Shown here piece by piece: positions 49,815 to 57,901 of a stretch of 64,000 nt of DNA (within the stretch, counting starts at the first letter, position 1; each line of letters opens with the position of its first letter). A model generated the notes under the pieces. The model had not been told where the DNA came from. It made no database searches and worked only from the letters and a program-made list of their open reading frames with translations. Position numbers and translations under genes: made by a program. This stretch comes from Deltaproteobacteria bacterium (lineage in GTDB: Bacteria > Desulfobacterota > Desulfobulbia > Desulfobulbales > SURF-16), in assembly GCA_016219175.1 (NCBI GenBank), contig JACRCD010000065.1:1-64000 (forward strand). The letters run 5' to 3'.

Positions 49815-49890
49815 GGGGCTATAGCTCAGCTGGGAGAGCGCTTGAATGGCATTCAAGAGGCCAGCGGTTCGATCCCGCTTAGCTCCACCA
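49815..49890 (+). tRNA. tRNA-Ala (anticodon GGC)
   Basis: A 76-nt cloverleaf: acceptor GGGGCTA pairs with TAGCTCC (one G-T), D-arm AGCTCAGCTGGGAGAGC, and the anticodon stem-loop CTTGA-ATGGCAT-TCAAG places GGC at 49848-49850, exactly position 34-36. The T-arm contains GGTTCGATCC. CCA is encoded (49888-49890). Confidence 0.96.
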
Positions 49891-49925
49891 TTTGATAGTT
49901 CCGGGGCGTTTGATATCGTCCATTT

Positions 49926-49960
49926 AACCCGCTGGCCGCAAGGCTTAGCGGGTTTTTTTA
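49926..49960 (+). terminator. Rho-independent terminator after tRNA-Ala
   Basis: AACCCGCT (49926-49933) pairs with AGCGGGTT (49947-49954), followed by seven Ts. Confidence 0.8.
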
Positions 49961-50430
49961 TTGCCCGGAAAAGGTTTGTCTGGTACGGCGGAAATCCGTA
50001 TTGTTTGGGGGCCGGTTGATGGGCAGGATGGCCTGGCTTTCGTTGTAAGGCCCCCAAAAAAGCCGAGCCCCGCACCATGCCTATGCGCATTGTCTCCCCT
50101 TGACCGATACAAAAATCAAACTCGCTCTTTTCTCTGAATTCTTCGATCACTCATTCCGCTTGTTATTTTTCTTGCCGCATCGCGCCAAAAGTGTTACTCC
50201 TTTTTTAATAAGGGCAAGGCAAGGCAAAAAAAAATCCGCCGCAGCCATGACGAGCGATCCCGCAAAAACAGCAGGTGAGGGTCTTGAACCGGAAATTGAT
50301 ACGTGTTTTGCGCGGAGAGGAATCAATTTGCCGTATTTTTTTAAACGAATTAGCAGGTTAACGGAAATAAGATCAGCGATGCCAGGCGGAAAAATAATAT
50401 CACGGTATTAATTTTTCTGTCTATTATGCG
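49961..50430 (+). other. 470-bp AT-rich gap before the cassette array
   Basis: No convincing gene and no integrase are present. The gap ends at the core site GCGTTATGT. It could be the remains of an integron platform, but I see no attI-like direct repeats. Confidence 0.5.
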
Positions 50431-50482
50431 TTATGTGCCCCAGCGCCCATGCATCAGTTGTCATATATAGTAAGCAAGATCA

Positions 50483-51361
50483 ATGGAACAATCAGAGTAC
50501 GAAAAACGATTTAGAAAAATGGAAAAATGGTGGGAGCCACTCAGGGCTGAGTTGGCAGCCATTATTTCTGATAGCCCTCCGATGGTCATTTACCACTACA
50601 CAGATATAGATGGCCTCCTTGGCATGTTTGAGACGGGCAAAATATGGGCTACACATGTTTCAAGACTAAATGACTCTAGCGAGCACCATCATGGAATAAA
50701 GGTCGTGGCAGATTGCGTTCGTGATGCTATACCGGCCTCCTCAAAGCCTTTAGTTGAAAAGATTCTTTCTGAATTCAAGCGAGTCGAAACATACGTGGCC
50801 AGCTATTCAACAAAACACGACTTGCTTAGCCAGTGGAGAAGCTATTCGGGAGGAAAGGTAGGATACTGCTTGGGGTTAGCTACAAATGGAATTGCCACTT
50901 TAGATGATTCAACACCGCTGCTTGAGCCTGTGATTTACAAGGACAGTCTGGCACAGCAAGTAATTTTAAGGATGCTTAGCGGTGTTGACGAATATCTGCA
51001 AAATAATCAGTTTGGAGAAGTGGAGGTTGGATTTCTATTAGGAATGGTTGGTGGTACGCTTGCAAACCTTGCATGTACGATAAAACACCCAACGTTTGAA
51101 GAAGAAAACGAATACAGGCAGTTTTATCAACCAGGAGCCACTTCTTTGCAGCTTGAGAAAAAATTCCGCAACGGCCGGTTTGGGTTAACACCTTATGTGG
51201 AAGTTCCTTTCATAGAAGAGAGCAGGCTTCCTTTAAAATCCGTAACAATTGGCCCCTGTCAAGATGCAGAACTGGAAATGTACGCCGTCAAAACGCTTCT
51301 TGAGAAACACTCGTATATGGATGTTGAAGTCCTTATATCTGAAATTCCTCTCAGGTTTTAG
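50483..51361 (+). CDS. DUF2971 domain protein (integron cassette 1)
   Basis: This 292-aa protein contains the DUF2971 hallmark IYHYTDIDGLLGMFETGKIWATHVSRLNDSSE, here at about 35-65, and LLSQWRSYSGGKVGYCLGL. DUF2971 proteins are of unknown function and are frequent in cassettes and defence-like islands. No signal peptide or membrane span is present. The codon use is AT-richer than the core genes around it, which fits horizontal transfer. The ATG has only a weak Shine-Dalgarno, so the cassette may be read from an upstream promoter. Confidence 0.85.
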   Translation: MEQSEYEKRFRKMEKWWEPLRAELAAIISDSPPMVIYHYTDIDGLLGMFETGKIWATHVSRLNDSSEHHHGIKVVADCVRDAIPASSKPLVEKILSEFKRVETYVASYSTKHDLLSQWRSYSGGKVGYCLGLATNGIATLDDSTPLLEPVIYKDSLAQQVILRMLSGVDEYLQNNQFGEVEVGFLLGMVGGTLANLACTIKHPTFEEENEYRQFYQPGATSLQLEKKFRNGRFGLTPYVEVPFIEESRLPLKSVTIGPCQDAELEMYAVKTLLEKHSYMDVEVLISEIPLRF

Positions 51362-51377
51362 GAATAGGGAGGAAAGC

Positions 51378-51466
51378 ACATAACAAAAAGGTCGAGCTGA
51401 CCGGGGGGCTCGGCGGCGCTTCCGGCAAGTTTGGGCGGCCCGGTCAGCTCACCTTTAGCGTTAGAT
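51378..51466 (+). mobile_element. Integron attC site 1
   Basis: R'' is ACATAAC (51378-51384) and R' is GTTAGAT (51460-51466), 89 bp in all. The inner arms AAAGGTCGAGCTGACCGG and CCGGTCAGCTCACCTTT pair with a single unpaired C, the usual extrahelical base of an attC bottom strand. Confidence 0.85.
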
Positions 51467-51480
51467 TACAGGAATAAATA

Positions 51481-52281
51481 GTGCCAAGAATCTTGAGTAA
51501 CAGAATCCAAACCTTCACCCACAAACTCGAATTATCAGCATTTGCAATTTTCGAGCAAGAAGGAATGAACTTAAACGTAACTAAAATTGATGAAGATAGT
51601 TTTACTTTAGAAATCTCAGATGTGCTCGATCCGAAACAAAACGACAACGAATTCGCTAAAAAATCTCATGCTGTTTTCAACCTTTATTTAGTCGCCCTGA
51701 ATGTATGCACATTTGGTCTATTTTTGGATCAAGACAAAAAACATCTTTCACCAACCTATCGACTTGAAGACACCGACAAAAAAATAGTTTCAGGAGGGAC
51801 AATCGTTCATGAAATTTTTGGAGAAGATTTATCAGGTCAAATTATCGACAAACACCAAATAGAAAATTCCTTATGGCTTTATGGAGCCTTAGCTAAAGAA
51901 AAAAATAACGAAATAGTATCGGAATACTTAAAAGGGTTAATACATTTAAGCCTGAATTATCCGGGAGCACATTTTGAGAAAGATGCCTTTGTAAATTTCT
52001 ATCGAACATTCGAACACTTAGTCACAGGCAGATTGTTACACAAAAAGAAGTTGCAAAACGAATTCAAAGAAATTTCAAATGCCTTGAATTCTCTCGGTTT
52101 AGGCTCTGAATTAATTGAAGAATTTAGAAAATTATATGCCCTAAGAGGTTCTCAGGCTATGCACTCACAACTAGCACCAGTTAAAATTTCACGGGAAGAT
52201 ACAATGAAAATGAAAGTATTTACTGATGGTGTAATTTTCAGGGTGTACAAACCAACTTGGGAAGCGTTTATAAATAAATAA
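51481..52281 (+). CDS. Uncharacterised cassette protein with HEPN-like motif (cassette 2)
   Basis: This 266-aa protein has a GTG start at 51481. The N-terminal half is beta-rich (about 1-120). The C-terminal half is helical and includes HFEKDAFVNFYRTFEHLVTG and LYALRGSQAMHSQ. The latter holds R-x5-H, the spacing of the HEPN RNase motif, so an ApeA/HEPN-like RNase is possible. This is only inference; I recognise no family with certainty. It is the only gene of its cassette and is AT-rich. Confidence 0.7.
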   Translation: MPRILSNRIQTFTHKLELSAFAIFEQEGMNLNVTKIDEDSFTLEISDVLDPKQNDNEFAKKSHAVFNLYLVALNVCTFGLFLDQDKKHLSPTYRLEDTDKKIVSGGTIVHEIFGEDLSGQIIDKHQIENSLWLYGALAKEKNNEIVSEYLKGLIHLSLNYPGAHFEKDAFVNFYRTFEHLVTGRLLHKKKLQNEFKEISNALNSLGLGSELIEEFRKLYALRGSQAMHSQLAPVKISREDTMKMKVFTDGVIFRVYKPTWEAFINK

Positions 52282-52382
52282 ATCTAACTATCGCATTAAC
52301 GCAGACGGGGAGAACGTTCGCGGCGCTGACGCGGCAACTCCGGTGGCTCTATGGTTATACAAAACGTTAGGCCCTGACGGAA
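52282..52382 (+). mobile_element. Integron attC site 2
   Basis: R'' is ATCTAAC (52282-52288) and R' is GTTAGGC (52376-52382), 101 bp in all. The R'' complements the start of cassette 2. The inner arms are less well paired than in site 1. Confidence 0.7.
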
Positions 52383-52413
52383 TCTATTCACACCCGTAAG
52401 GAAATTTTTCACA

Positions 52414-53160
52414 ATGGACATCCCACGGATATTCAACATCACTGAAAGTGCTCACCGCATCCACAACCCGATCACACCCGAAAAGCTCGCCACTCTCGGC
52501 GCGGCGCTGCGTCTGGAATCGGAGGCCCGAGTGCTCGACCTCGGCAGCGGTTCGGGGGAGATGCTGTGCACCTGGGCACGCGATCACGGCGTCATCGGCA
52601 CCGGCATCGACATGAGCCAGTTGTTCACCGAGCAAGCGAAACTACGTGCTGAAGAACTCGGCGTCGCCGATCAAGTCAAGTTCATCCATGGCGATGCTGC
52701 GGGCTACGTCTCTGACGAGAAGGTCGATGTGGCAGCCTGTGTCGGTGCCACTTGGATCGCCGGGGGAGTCGCCGGCACTATCGAGCTTCTGGCGCGGAGC
52801 CTGCGCACCGGAGGGGTCATCCTCATTGGCGAGCCCTACTGGCGGCAGTTACCGTCGACGGAAGATGTTGCCAAGGGGTGTCTTGCCAACTCAATCTCCG
52901 ACTTTCTCATGCTTCCAGAACTTCTCGCGTCTTTCGGTCACCTTGGCTACGACGTTGTTGAAATGGTTCTGGCTGACCAAGACGGCTGGGACAGATACGA
53001 GGCGGCCAAATGGCTCACCATGCGTCGATGGCTTGAAGCCAATCCCGGCGACGAGTTCGCGAAAGATGTTCGAGCCAAACTGACCTCGGAACCCGAGCGC
53101 TACGCCGCTTACACGCGTGAATATCTCGGCTGGGGTGTGTTCGCGCTGATGCCGCGGTGA
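52414..53160 (+). CDS. SAM-dependent methyltransferase (third cassette gene)
   Basis: This 248-aa class I methyltransferase has motif I RVLDLGSGSGEMLC (about 38-51), the acidic end of strand 2 in GIDMSQLF, motif II-like VDVAACVGATWIAGG and LRTGGVILIGEPYW. It probably methylates a small molecule; the substrate is unknown. It is GC-richer than cassettes 1 and 2. It follows attC site 2 directly, but no clear attC ends it (a candidate core GTTGAGC lies at 53164-53170). The cassette is therefore truncated or its attC is decayed. Confidence 0.85.
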   Translation: MDIPRIFNITESAHRIHNPITPEKLATLGAALRLESEARVLDLGSGSGEMLCTWARDHGVIGTGIDMSQLFTEQAKLRAEELGVADQVKFIHGDAAGYVSDEKVDVAACVGATWIAGGVAGTIELLARSLRTGGVILIGEPYWRQLPSTEDVAKGCLANSISDFLMLPELLASFGHLGYDVVEMVLADQDGWDRYEAAKWLTMRRWLEANPGDEFAKDVRAKLTSEPERYAAYTREYLGWGVFALMPR

Positions 53161-53434
53161 TGCGTTGAGCCTGTAGAACAAGGTGAAAAGATTGATGAAT
53201 TACGGGCAATTCCTGCTGATTTGTCGTAACCTTGCAATAGGTTAGTAAGGAGAGGCAAGGGACGTACTTCAGGTTATAAGTTTTTCGCCTTCCTGTTTTG
53301 TTTGGCTGGGCGGCAAGAAGGTAACGTGCATGAATTGCTGGAGCAGACCGGTAAGCTGGGTGAGGCAGATAGCAACTCCGAGTTTGGATAGAATTGACTA
53401 TGATTTTCAAAGGAACTGACCCGAAGGTAAGGCG
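53161..53434 (+). other. Remnant-rich gap after the methyltransferase
   Basis: No full gene is present. Short reading frames of about 20-25 codons suggest decayed sequence. I could not link them to any transposase or integrase. Confidence 0.4.
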
Positions 53435-54532
53435 GTGATGATCTCTGGCGTGTCGATAAAATTGTGGCTCATTGGGCTGGCTCTCCTTGGGGTCGCTTTG
53501 TTCGGCATCGCCCAAGTGGCCTTGAGACCATAAGCTGACATCGTCTATTCAGCCCGATATTACAAGCCGGGTGATGAACCCAGCTCTTACAATATATGGC
53601 GTATCAGTTCAGCCGGTTCGGGGCTCGTGCAACTGACTGCGGATAGCAGTAACGATCATTCACCTGTCTGGCTGGCTGATGGGAAGACGATTCTGTTCGT
53701 CCGGGAGAGTGCAAATTCCCGCACACTGTGTACGGTTGGTGAGCACGGCGGTCCGGTATCCGAGCTTGCTATCCTTCCTGACGGGTTCATTCACATAGAG
53801 TGCGTGGCTCCAAATCGCCGAAGCCTGGTCTATCTGGTGCGGGATCCGGAATGGAAGCTCATCCTCTTTGAAATAGCGGCAAAGCAGCAACGCGATCTCG
53901 GTATAGGGAGCGCTACCGCTTGGTCACCTGACAGTCAAAGGCTTTATGTGTCAATGTGGGGTGAGTCGGAACAATCCGCGCGGATCCTCAATCTTGCCAC
54001 TGGGAGTCAGCTGCCGTTAACCGGTGATTTGCGGGCTGCGGCATGGCTGGACGACAATACGCTGGTTGCGGATAAGTTTACCAAGGTCGGCTCGGAACAA
54101 GCTCGGCTCGTTGTCATGCATGCTGATGGCGTAATAGAGCGTGAAGTCCTTTTGCCATTTAGCTGGGATGATGAAAACGATGAGCTTTCTCCGTTTGCTG
54201 ACAAGCTGGTCGCCATTCCGGGAAACTCCGGCAGCATTCTCTATGGGCGTCATGCCGGCAACAGCACTGAGGGGGACGCTCAGGTGTTCTATCTGGTGAG
54301 CCTGAAAGGGGGACAACCGGCCGTGACGGCAAGTGGACGTGACTTGGCTTGGTCTTCGGATAATAAGTTCTTTGTCACGGGAGAAGGCCGTCACCTTGAA
54401 ACACTCGACCCAAAAGGGAACGTGTGGGTATCATCTCTGTCTGTTGTTTCACTTGCAAATGGAGAAACCCGCAAGCTTGTTCATGGGTTGGTCAGCGTAG
54501 GGGGCTTCGATTGGCAACAGCGCCCCCGATAG
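53435..54532 (+). pseudogene. TolB/WD40-like protein gene broken by an in-frame stop
   Basis: From the GTG at 53435 (GAAGG upstream) one frame runs 365 codons to 54532, broken only by TAA at 53531-53533. The N-terminal fragment is an exported-type segment (SIKLWLIGLALLGVALFG). After the stop it reads ADIVYSARYYKPG and then repeated beta-propeller blades (NDHSPVWLADGKTILFV, TAWSPDSQRLYVS, DLAWSSDNKFFVTG). The stop removes the signal peptide from the propeller, so the gene is probably dead. A start at 53627 could still make a cytoplasmic fragment. Confidence 0.75.
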
Positions 54533-54885
54533 GCGCCGGAGAGCCCAACGATATCATGTGCCGGATACGAAACGGCTGGAAGCAATCGAACTGAAACAGT
54601 CGAACAAAGTGGTGGAGAGGGACGCGGTTCGAGGCCGATTTTGCAAGGCTCCCTCATGTTTTGCAGGGCTCCGGGACAAGAGAATCCCCCGTCTTTACTT
54701 TTCGGGAGTCATTGGGTATAGTCGTTTGCTTTCATGTCTGTTATATTGATAAGATCTTTAATCGGGAGGGGCTCTTTCAAGTTTTTCCTCATATTGAAGA
54801 TAGCCTCTGCAGGTACTCAAGAATTGGCCTTCTTTTCACCGCAGAGGCTTTTTTTATTCCGCCGTCCATGCACTCGGAGTTTTTT
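54533..54885 (+). other. 353-bp gap with a long-stem terminator and no gene
   Basis: No convincing ORF is present. GCCCAAC at 54543-54549 resembles an attC R'' box, but no matching R' follows. The right part may specify a small leader transcript that ends at the terminator at 54802-54855. Confidence 0.45.
54802..54855 (+). terminator. Terminator or attenuator upstream of the 63-aa gene
   Basis: AGCCTCTGC (54802-54810) and GCAGAGGCT (54841-54849) form a perfect 9-bp stem with a 30-nt loop and a seven-T run. It lies 30 bp before the next start, so it could end the accessory region or act as an attenuator. Confidence 0.65.
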
Positions 54886-55077
54886 ATGTCTGCTGAAAAA
54901 AATCAAACCGACACCCAGGGGAAAATTCAGGAGAAGCCGGTTACCGATGAGGCGATTTTGAAAGTCACCAAAGAGATCATCGTCAAATTTATCGAGGTGG
55001 GCCGTCTTTCCCCGGCTAATTTTGACGAAACGTTTGAGCAGGTATACAAGACGGTTACGGGCACTGTCAGATCATGA
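54886..55077 (+). CDS. Conserved 63-aa protein upstream of mpl
   Basis: This small, charged protein has the core DEAILKVTKEIIVKFIEVGRLSPANFDETFEQVYKTV (in pieces). It is predicted to be soluble and helical. It starts at the ATG at 54886 with CGGAG upstream, and its stop overlaps the mpl start by 4 nt (ATGA), so they are co-translated. A function is not known; the tight coupling suggests a link to murein recycling. Confidence 0.75.
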   Translation: MSAEKNQTDTQGKIQEKPVTDEAILKVTKEIIVKFIEVGRLSPANFDETFEQVYKTVTGTVRS

Positions 55078-56543
55078 CGGATTTGGGCGGCGAGGCCGTG
55101 CTTGACCCGTCATTGAACATCTTTCCCGAGCCGGTCCGCCATATTCACCTGATGGGGGTCTGCGGCACCGCCATGGCTGCCATGGCCGGCATGCTGAAAA
55201 GCCAAGGGTTTCATGTCTCCGGGTCCGACGGCCATGTCTACCCGCCCATGAGTGATTTTCTGGCCCGCACCGGCATCCCGATTCTGGAAGGGTATTGCGC
55301 GGAAAATCTTGCCCCGCGTCCCGATCTGGTCATCGTCGGCAATGTCATCACCCGCAAGAACCCCGAGGCCGTCGCCTTGGCCAGACTGCGCATTCCCTAT
55401 CTTTCTTTCCCGCAGGCCCTACGCCACCGGTTTCTGGCCGGGAAAAAATCCCTGGTGGTGGCCGGCACCCACGGCAAAACCACAACCTCCTCGCTGCTTG
55501 CCACCATGCTGCACGGGGCAGGCTGTGAGCCGGGATTCATGATCGGTGGTATTGTCCAGGCCTTTGCCAGGAATTTCAGGATCGGCGAGGGGCCGTTTTT
55601 TGTGGTGGAAGGGGATGAGTATGATACGGCCTTTTTTGACAAGGGCCCGAAATTTCTTCATTATCAGCCCCATATCGCCATTATCACCAGCATTGAATTT
55701 GACCATGCCGATATTTACGCGGATCTGGAAGCGGTGAAGAATTCCTTCCGCAAGCTGATCGCCATCATGCCCCCTGACGGGTGCCTGGTTGCCCATGTCG
55801 ATGACCCCGTGGTGCGGGAGCTGGTGGCGTCCGCCCCTTGCCCGGTTGTCGGCTACGGCCGGACCCCTGGAAATGACTGGAGTCTGTCTGATGTGCAGTG
55901 TACCCGGAGCGGCAGTGCCTTTACGGCCCTGCATAACGGTGAGGCTTTCGGCGCCTTCACCACGGTCATGCCGGGGAACCATAACTGTTTGAACAGCCTG
56001 GCCGTCATCGCCGTGCTCCAGCGTCTGGGGCTTGACCCTGCCATCATTGCCAGGGAGCTCAGCCGGTTTGAGGGGGTGAAGCGGCGCCAGGAGGTGCGGG
56101 GGGTGGTAAACAACATTACGGTTATTGATGATTTTGCCCATCATCCCACGGCGGTGCGGGAAACCCTGGCGGCCTTGAAGTGTGCCTACCAGGGCCAGCG
56201 GCTGGTGGCGGTGTTTGAGCCGCGCACCAATTCCAGCAGAAGGCGGGTTTTTCAGCAGGACTATGTGCAGGCCTTTGATGCGGCGGATGAGGTTCTGGTT
56301 AAGGAGCCGGATACACTGGCGGCCGTGCCCGAAGATCAGCGTTTTTCCGCAGCGGAGCTGGCCGGCGGCCTGCAAAAAAGGGGAGTGAGCAGTCACTGTT
56401 TCCCCGGTACCGATCAGATCCTTGACTATCTTGCCCGCCACCTGCTCCCGCGGGATGTGGTTGCCATTCTCTCCAACGGCGGCTTTGATAATATTCATAC
56501 CCGACTCCTGCATCAGCTGGAGCAGCAGCTTGTCGCAAAATAA
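55074..56543 (+). CDS. mpl: UDP-MurNAc:L-Ala-gamma-D-Glu-meso-DAP ligase (Mpl)
   Basis: This 489-aa Mur ligase starts with the Rossmann-like GVCGTAMAAMAGMLKSQGFHVSGSDGHVYPPMS. The ATP loop is VVAGTHGKTTTSSLL and the central site is EGDEYDTAFFDKGPKFLHYQP. The C-terminal domain has VIDDFAHHPTAVRETLAAL and FEPRTNSSRRRVFQ. The EGDEYDTAFFD motif separates Mpl from MurC. It reattaches recycled murein tripeptide to UDP-MurNAc. Confidence 0.93.
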   Translation: MTDLGGEAVLDPSLNIFPEPVRHIHLMGVCGTAMAAMAGMLKSQGFHVSGSDGHVYPPMSDFLARTGIPILEGYCAENLAPRPDLVIVGNVITRKNPEAVALARLRIPYLSFPQALRHRFLAGKKSLVVAGTHGKTTTSSLLATMLHGAGCEPGFMIGGIVQAFARNFRIGEGPFFVVEGDEYDTAFFDKGPKFLHYQPHIAIITSIEFDHADIYADLEAVKNSFRKLIAIMPPDGCLVAHVDDPVVRELVASAPCPVVGYGRTPGNDWSLSDVQCTRSGSAFTALHNGEAFGAFTTVMPGNHNCLNSLAVIAVLQRLGLDPAIIARELSRFEGVKRRQEVRGVVNNITVIDDFAHHPTAVRETLAALKCAYQGQRLVAVFEPRTNSSRRRVFQQDYVQAFDAADEVLVKEPDTLAAVPEDQRFSAAELAGGLQKRGVSSHCFPGTDQILDYLARHLLPRDVVAILSNGGFDNIHTRLLHQLEQQLVAK

Positions 56544-56912
56544 CACGCCATCATCCTTGTGTTTCTACGGGATTTCCCTTTGAAGGCCCATGGTGTATTT
56601 TGTACTTAAGCACACAATGTGCCATGCGTCGCCCGGCAAATTACCAAATAAAATTGTAGTGATACCCACTTGTCTTTTGTGCGGGGAAAACAATGAGACG
56701 CTATTCATATTTGTGTGAATAGTCATTCATTTTTTGCTTGACATAGAATAGGCTATGGGATAAAAACGCCTGGAAGTGTGCATCGTAAATTGTACGCGGT
56801 CATGAGCAGGCTTTATAGGTCACAACAACTATTAATTAAGATGCTGGTCAGCCTTAAGCTGCTGGGTGTCTTAACGTCCGGATGGTTTACTGCCGGACAA
56901 AGGAGCTGAACC
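56544..56912 (+). other. Leader and promoter region of the nuo operon
   Basis: This 369-bp region has no gene. It contains the inverted repeats CTATTCA/TGAATAG (56701-56722) and GCACACAATGTGC (near 56610), the promoter below, and a hairpin GTCCGG/CCGGAC (56876-56898) directly before the nuoA ribosome-binding site. Confidence 0.55.
56738..56766 (+). promoter_or_regulatory. Putative nuo operon promoter
   Basis: TTGACA (56738-56743) and TAAAAA (56761-56766) are 17 bp apart. CTATTCA-N8-TGAATAG ends 15 bp upstream of the -35 and may be an operator. Confidence 0.5.
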
Positions 56913-57314
56913 GTGGAACAGCAAGCTCTCCTTGATCTACTTTATATTGCCGCTTTTACACTTTGCGGCCTCGCCTTCGGCTTCGGCCCCCTCCTCATTG
57001 TTTATCTCTTTTCGCCGCGCGGAACCCGCCAACTCGTCAACAAGACAAGAATTCCCATTGAGTGCGGCATGCTGACCATTGGTCCTGCCTGGATTCGCTA
57101 CGGAATTCTCTATTATCTTTATGCCTTGATGTTTCTGGCCTTTGATGTGGATGTGCTGTTTCTTTTCCCGGTGGCCGCGGCTTATAACGATTTCCCGGGT
57201 TATCGGGGATTTGTCGAGATTGTCTTGTTTGTCGCGATTCTTTCGTTGGCGATTGTTTATGCATGGAATAAGGGAGTGTTCAAGTGGGAACGGAAAGTAT
57301 ACCAACAACAGTAG
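56913..57314 (+). CDS. nuoA: NADH:quinone oxidoreductase-like subunit A
   Basis: This 133-aa membrane subunit has three helices (about 7-33, 65-90 and 97-117) and the loop signature [41 protein letters not shown]. The start is GTG with AAAGGAG. Its 3' end overlaps nuoB by 31 bp. It is the first of eight consecutive nuo genes. Confidence 0.93.
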   Translation: MEQQALLDLLYIAAFTLCGLAFGFGPLLIVYLFSPRGTRQLVNKTRIPIECGMLTIGPAWIRYGILYYLYALMFLAFDVDVLFLFPVAAAYNDFPGYRGFVEIVLFVAILSLAIVYAWNKGVFKWERKVYQQQ

Positions 57315-57820
57315 AGAGTGTTATCCCCCCGGCATTAGTGCAGTTTCATCAACTGGATAAATTGCGCATGTTGGCCAGGGCGAACTCATTGTGGCCCATG
57401 ACCTTCGGTTTGGCCTGCTGTGCCATCGAAATGCTTTCAAGCGGTTGCGCCCGTTTTGACCTGTCGCGTTTTGGGGCGGAGGTCTTCCGTCCGTCACCGC
57501 GTCAAAGTGATGTGATGATCGTTGCCGGTACAATCAATAAAAAGATGATGCCAGCCGTTAAAATTCTCTATGACCAGATGCCGGAACCCAAGTGGGTTAT
57601 CGCCATGGGAAACTGTGCTATTTCCGGTGGTCCCTTTGTCTATCCGGGCCAATATAATGTGGTTGAAGGAGCGGACACTTTTTTGCCGGTTGATGTCTAT
57701 ATTCCCGGTTGTCCCCCTCGTCCAGAGGCCCTGATAGAGGGATTGCTGGAACTTGAGGAAAAAATTACCGGTAATCGGCGCTGGCCGCGGGTTAAACCGG
57801 AAACTATGGTCAAGGGTTAA
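57284..57820 (+). CDS. nuoB: NADH:quinone oxidoreductase-like subunit B
   Basis: This 178-aa N2-cluster subunit has the tandem Cys pair in GLACCAIEM and later Cys in GNCAISGG and [10 protein letters not shown], together the four ligands of cluster N2. The start is GTG, inside the nuoA gene. It receives electrons at the quinone end of the arm. Confidence 0.95.
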   Translation: MGTESIPTTVESVIPPALVQFHQLDKLRMLARANSLWPMTFGLACCAIEMLSSGCARFDLSRFGAEVFRPSPRQSDVMIVAGTINKKMMPAVKILYDQMPEPKWVIAMGNCAISGGPFVYPGQYNVVEGADTFLPVDVYIPGCPPRPEALIEGLLELEEKITGNRRWPRVKPETMVKG

Positions 57821-57838
57821 GCCAGGCCGGAATTTACC

Positions 57839-57882
57839 ACTCACAAATCCGGGAATGTCTTGTCCTGCCGGTTTTTGTGAGT
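57839..57882 (+). other. Intercistronic hairpin between nuoB and nuoC
   Basis: ACTCACAAATCCGG (57839-57852) pairs with CCGGTTTTTGTGAGT (57868-57882), almost fully, around a 15-nt loop. There is no terminal T run outside the stem. It may set relative mRNA stability of the two halves. Confidence 0.6.
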
Positions 57883-57901
57883 CCACCTTCATGGTAACGT
57901 T

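Larger units (their letters stand above)
50431..52376 (+). mobile_element. CALIN: integrase-less integron cassette array, two complete cassettes
   Basis: Cassette 1 runs from the core site G|TTATGT at 50430/50431 to 51460, and cassette 2 from 51461 to 52376. Each cassette opens with TTRRRY-type bases whose complement appears as R'' at its own end: ACATAAC for cassette 1 and ATCTAAC for cassette 2. Both genes face plus, as cassettes do. A third cassette with a methyltransferase begins at 52377. No intI gene lies in the window, so the array is of the CALIN type. Confidence 0.8.

Noticed and set aside
50100-50411. 103-codon frame starting at TTG before the cassettes
   Set aside because: Weak start, odd composition and no domain; may be decayed sequence.
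53161-53175. Third attC site after the methyltransferase gene
   Set aside because: Only a core-like GTTGAGC is present; no R'' GCCTAAC and no paired arms, so not called as a site.
54541-54650. Possible attC after the propeller pseudogene (GCCCAAC)
   Set aside because: No matching GTTGGGC follows within 150 bp and no stem is visible.
54600-54855. 6S or 4.5S RNA gene
   Set aside because: A terminator is present, but neither the open-bubble fold of 6S nor the SRP core could be recognised.
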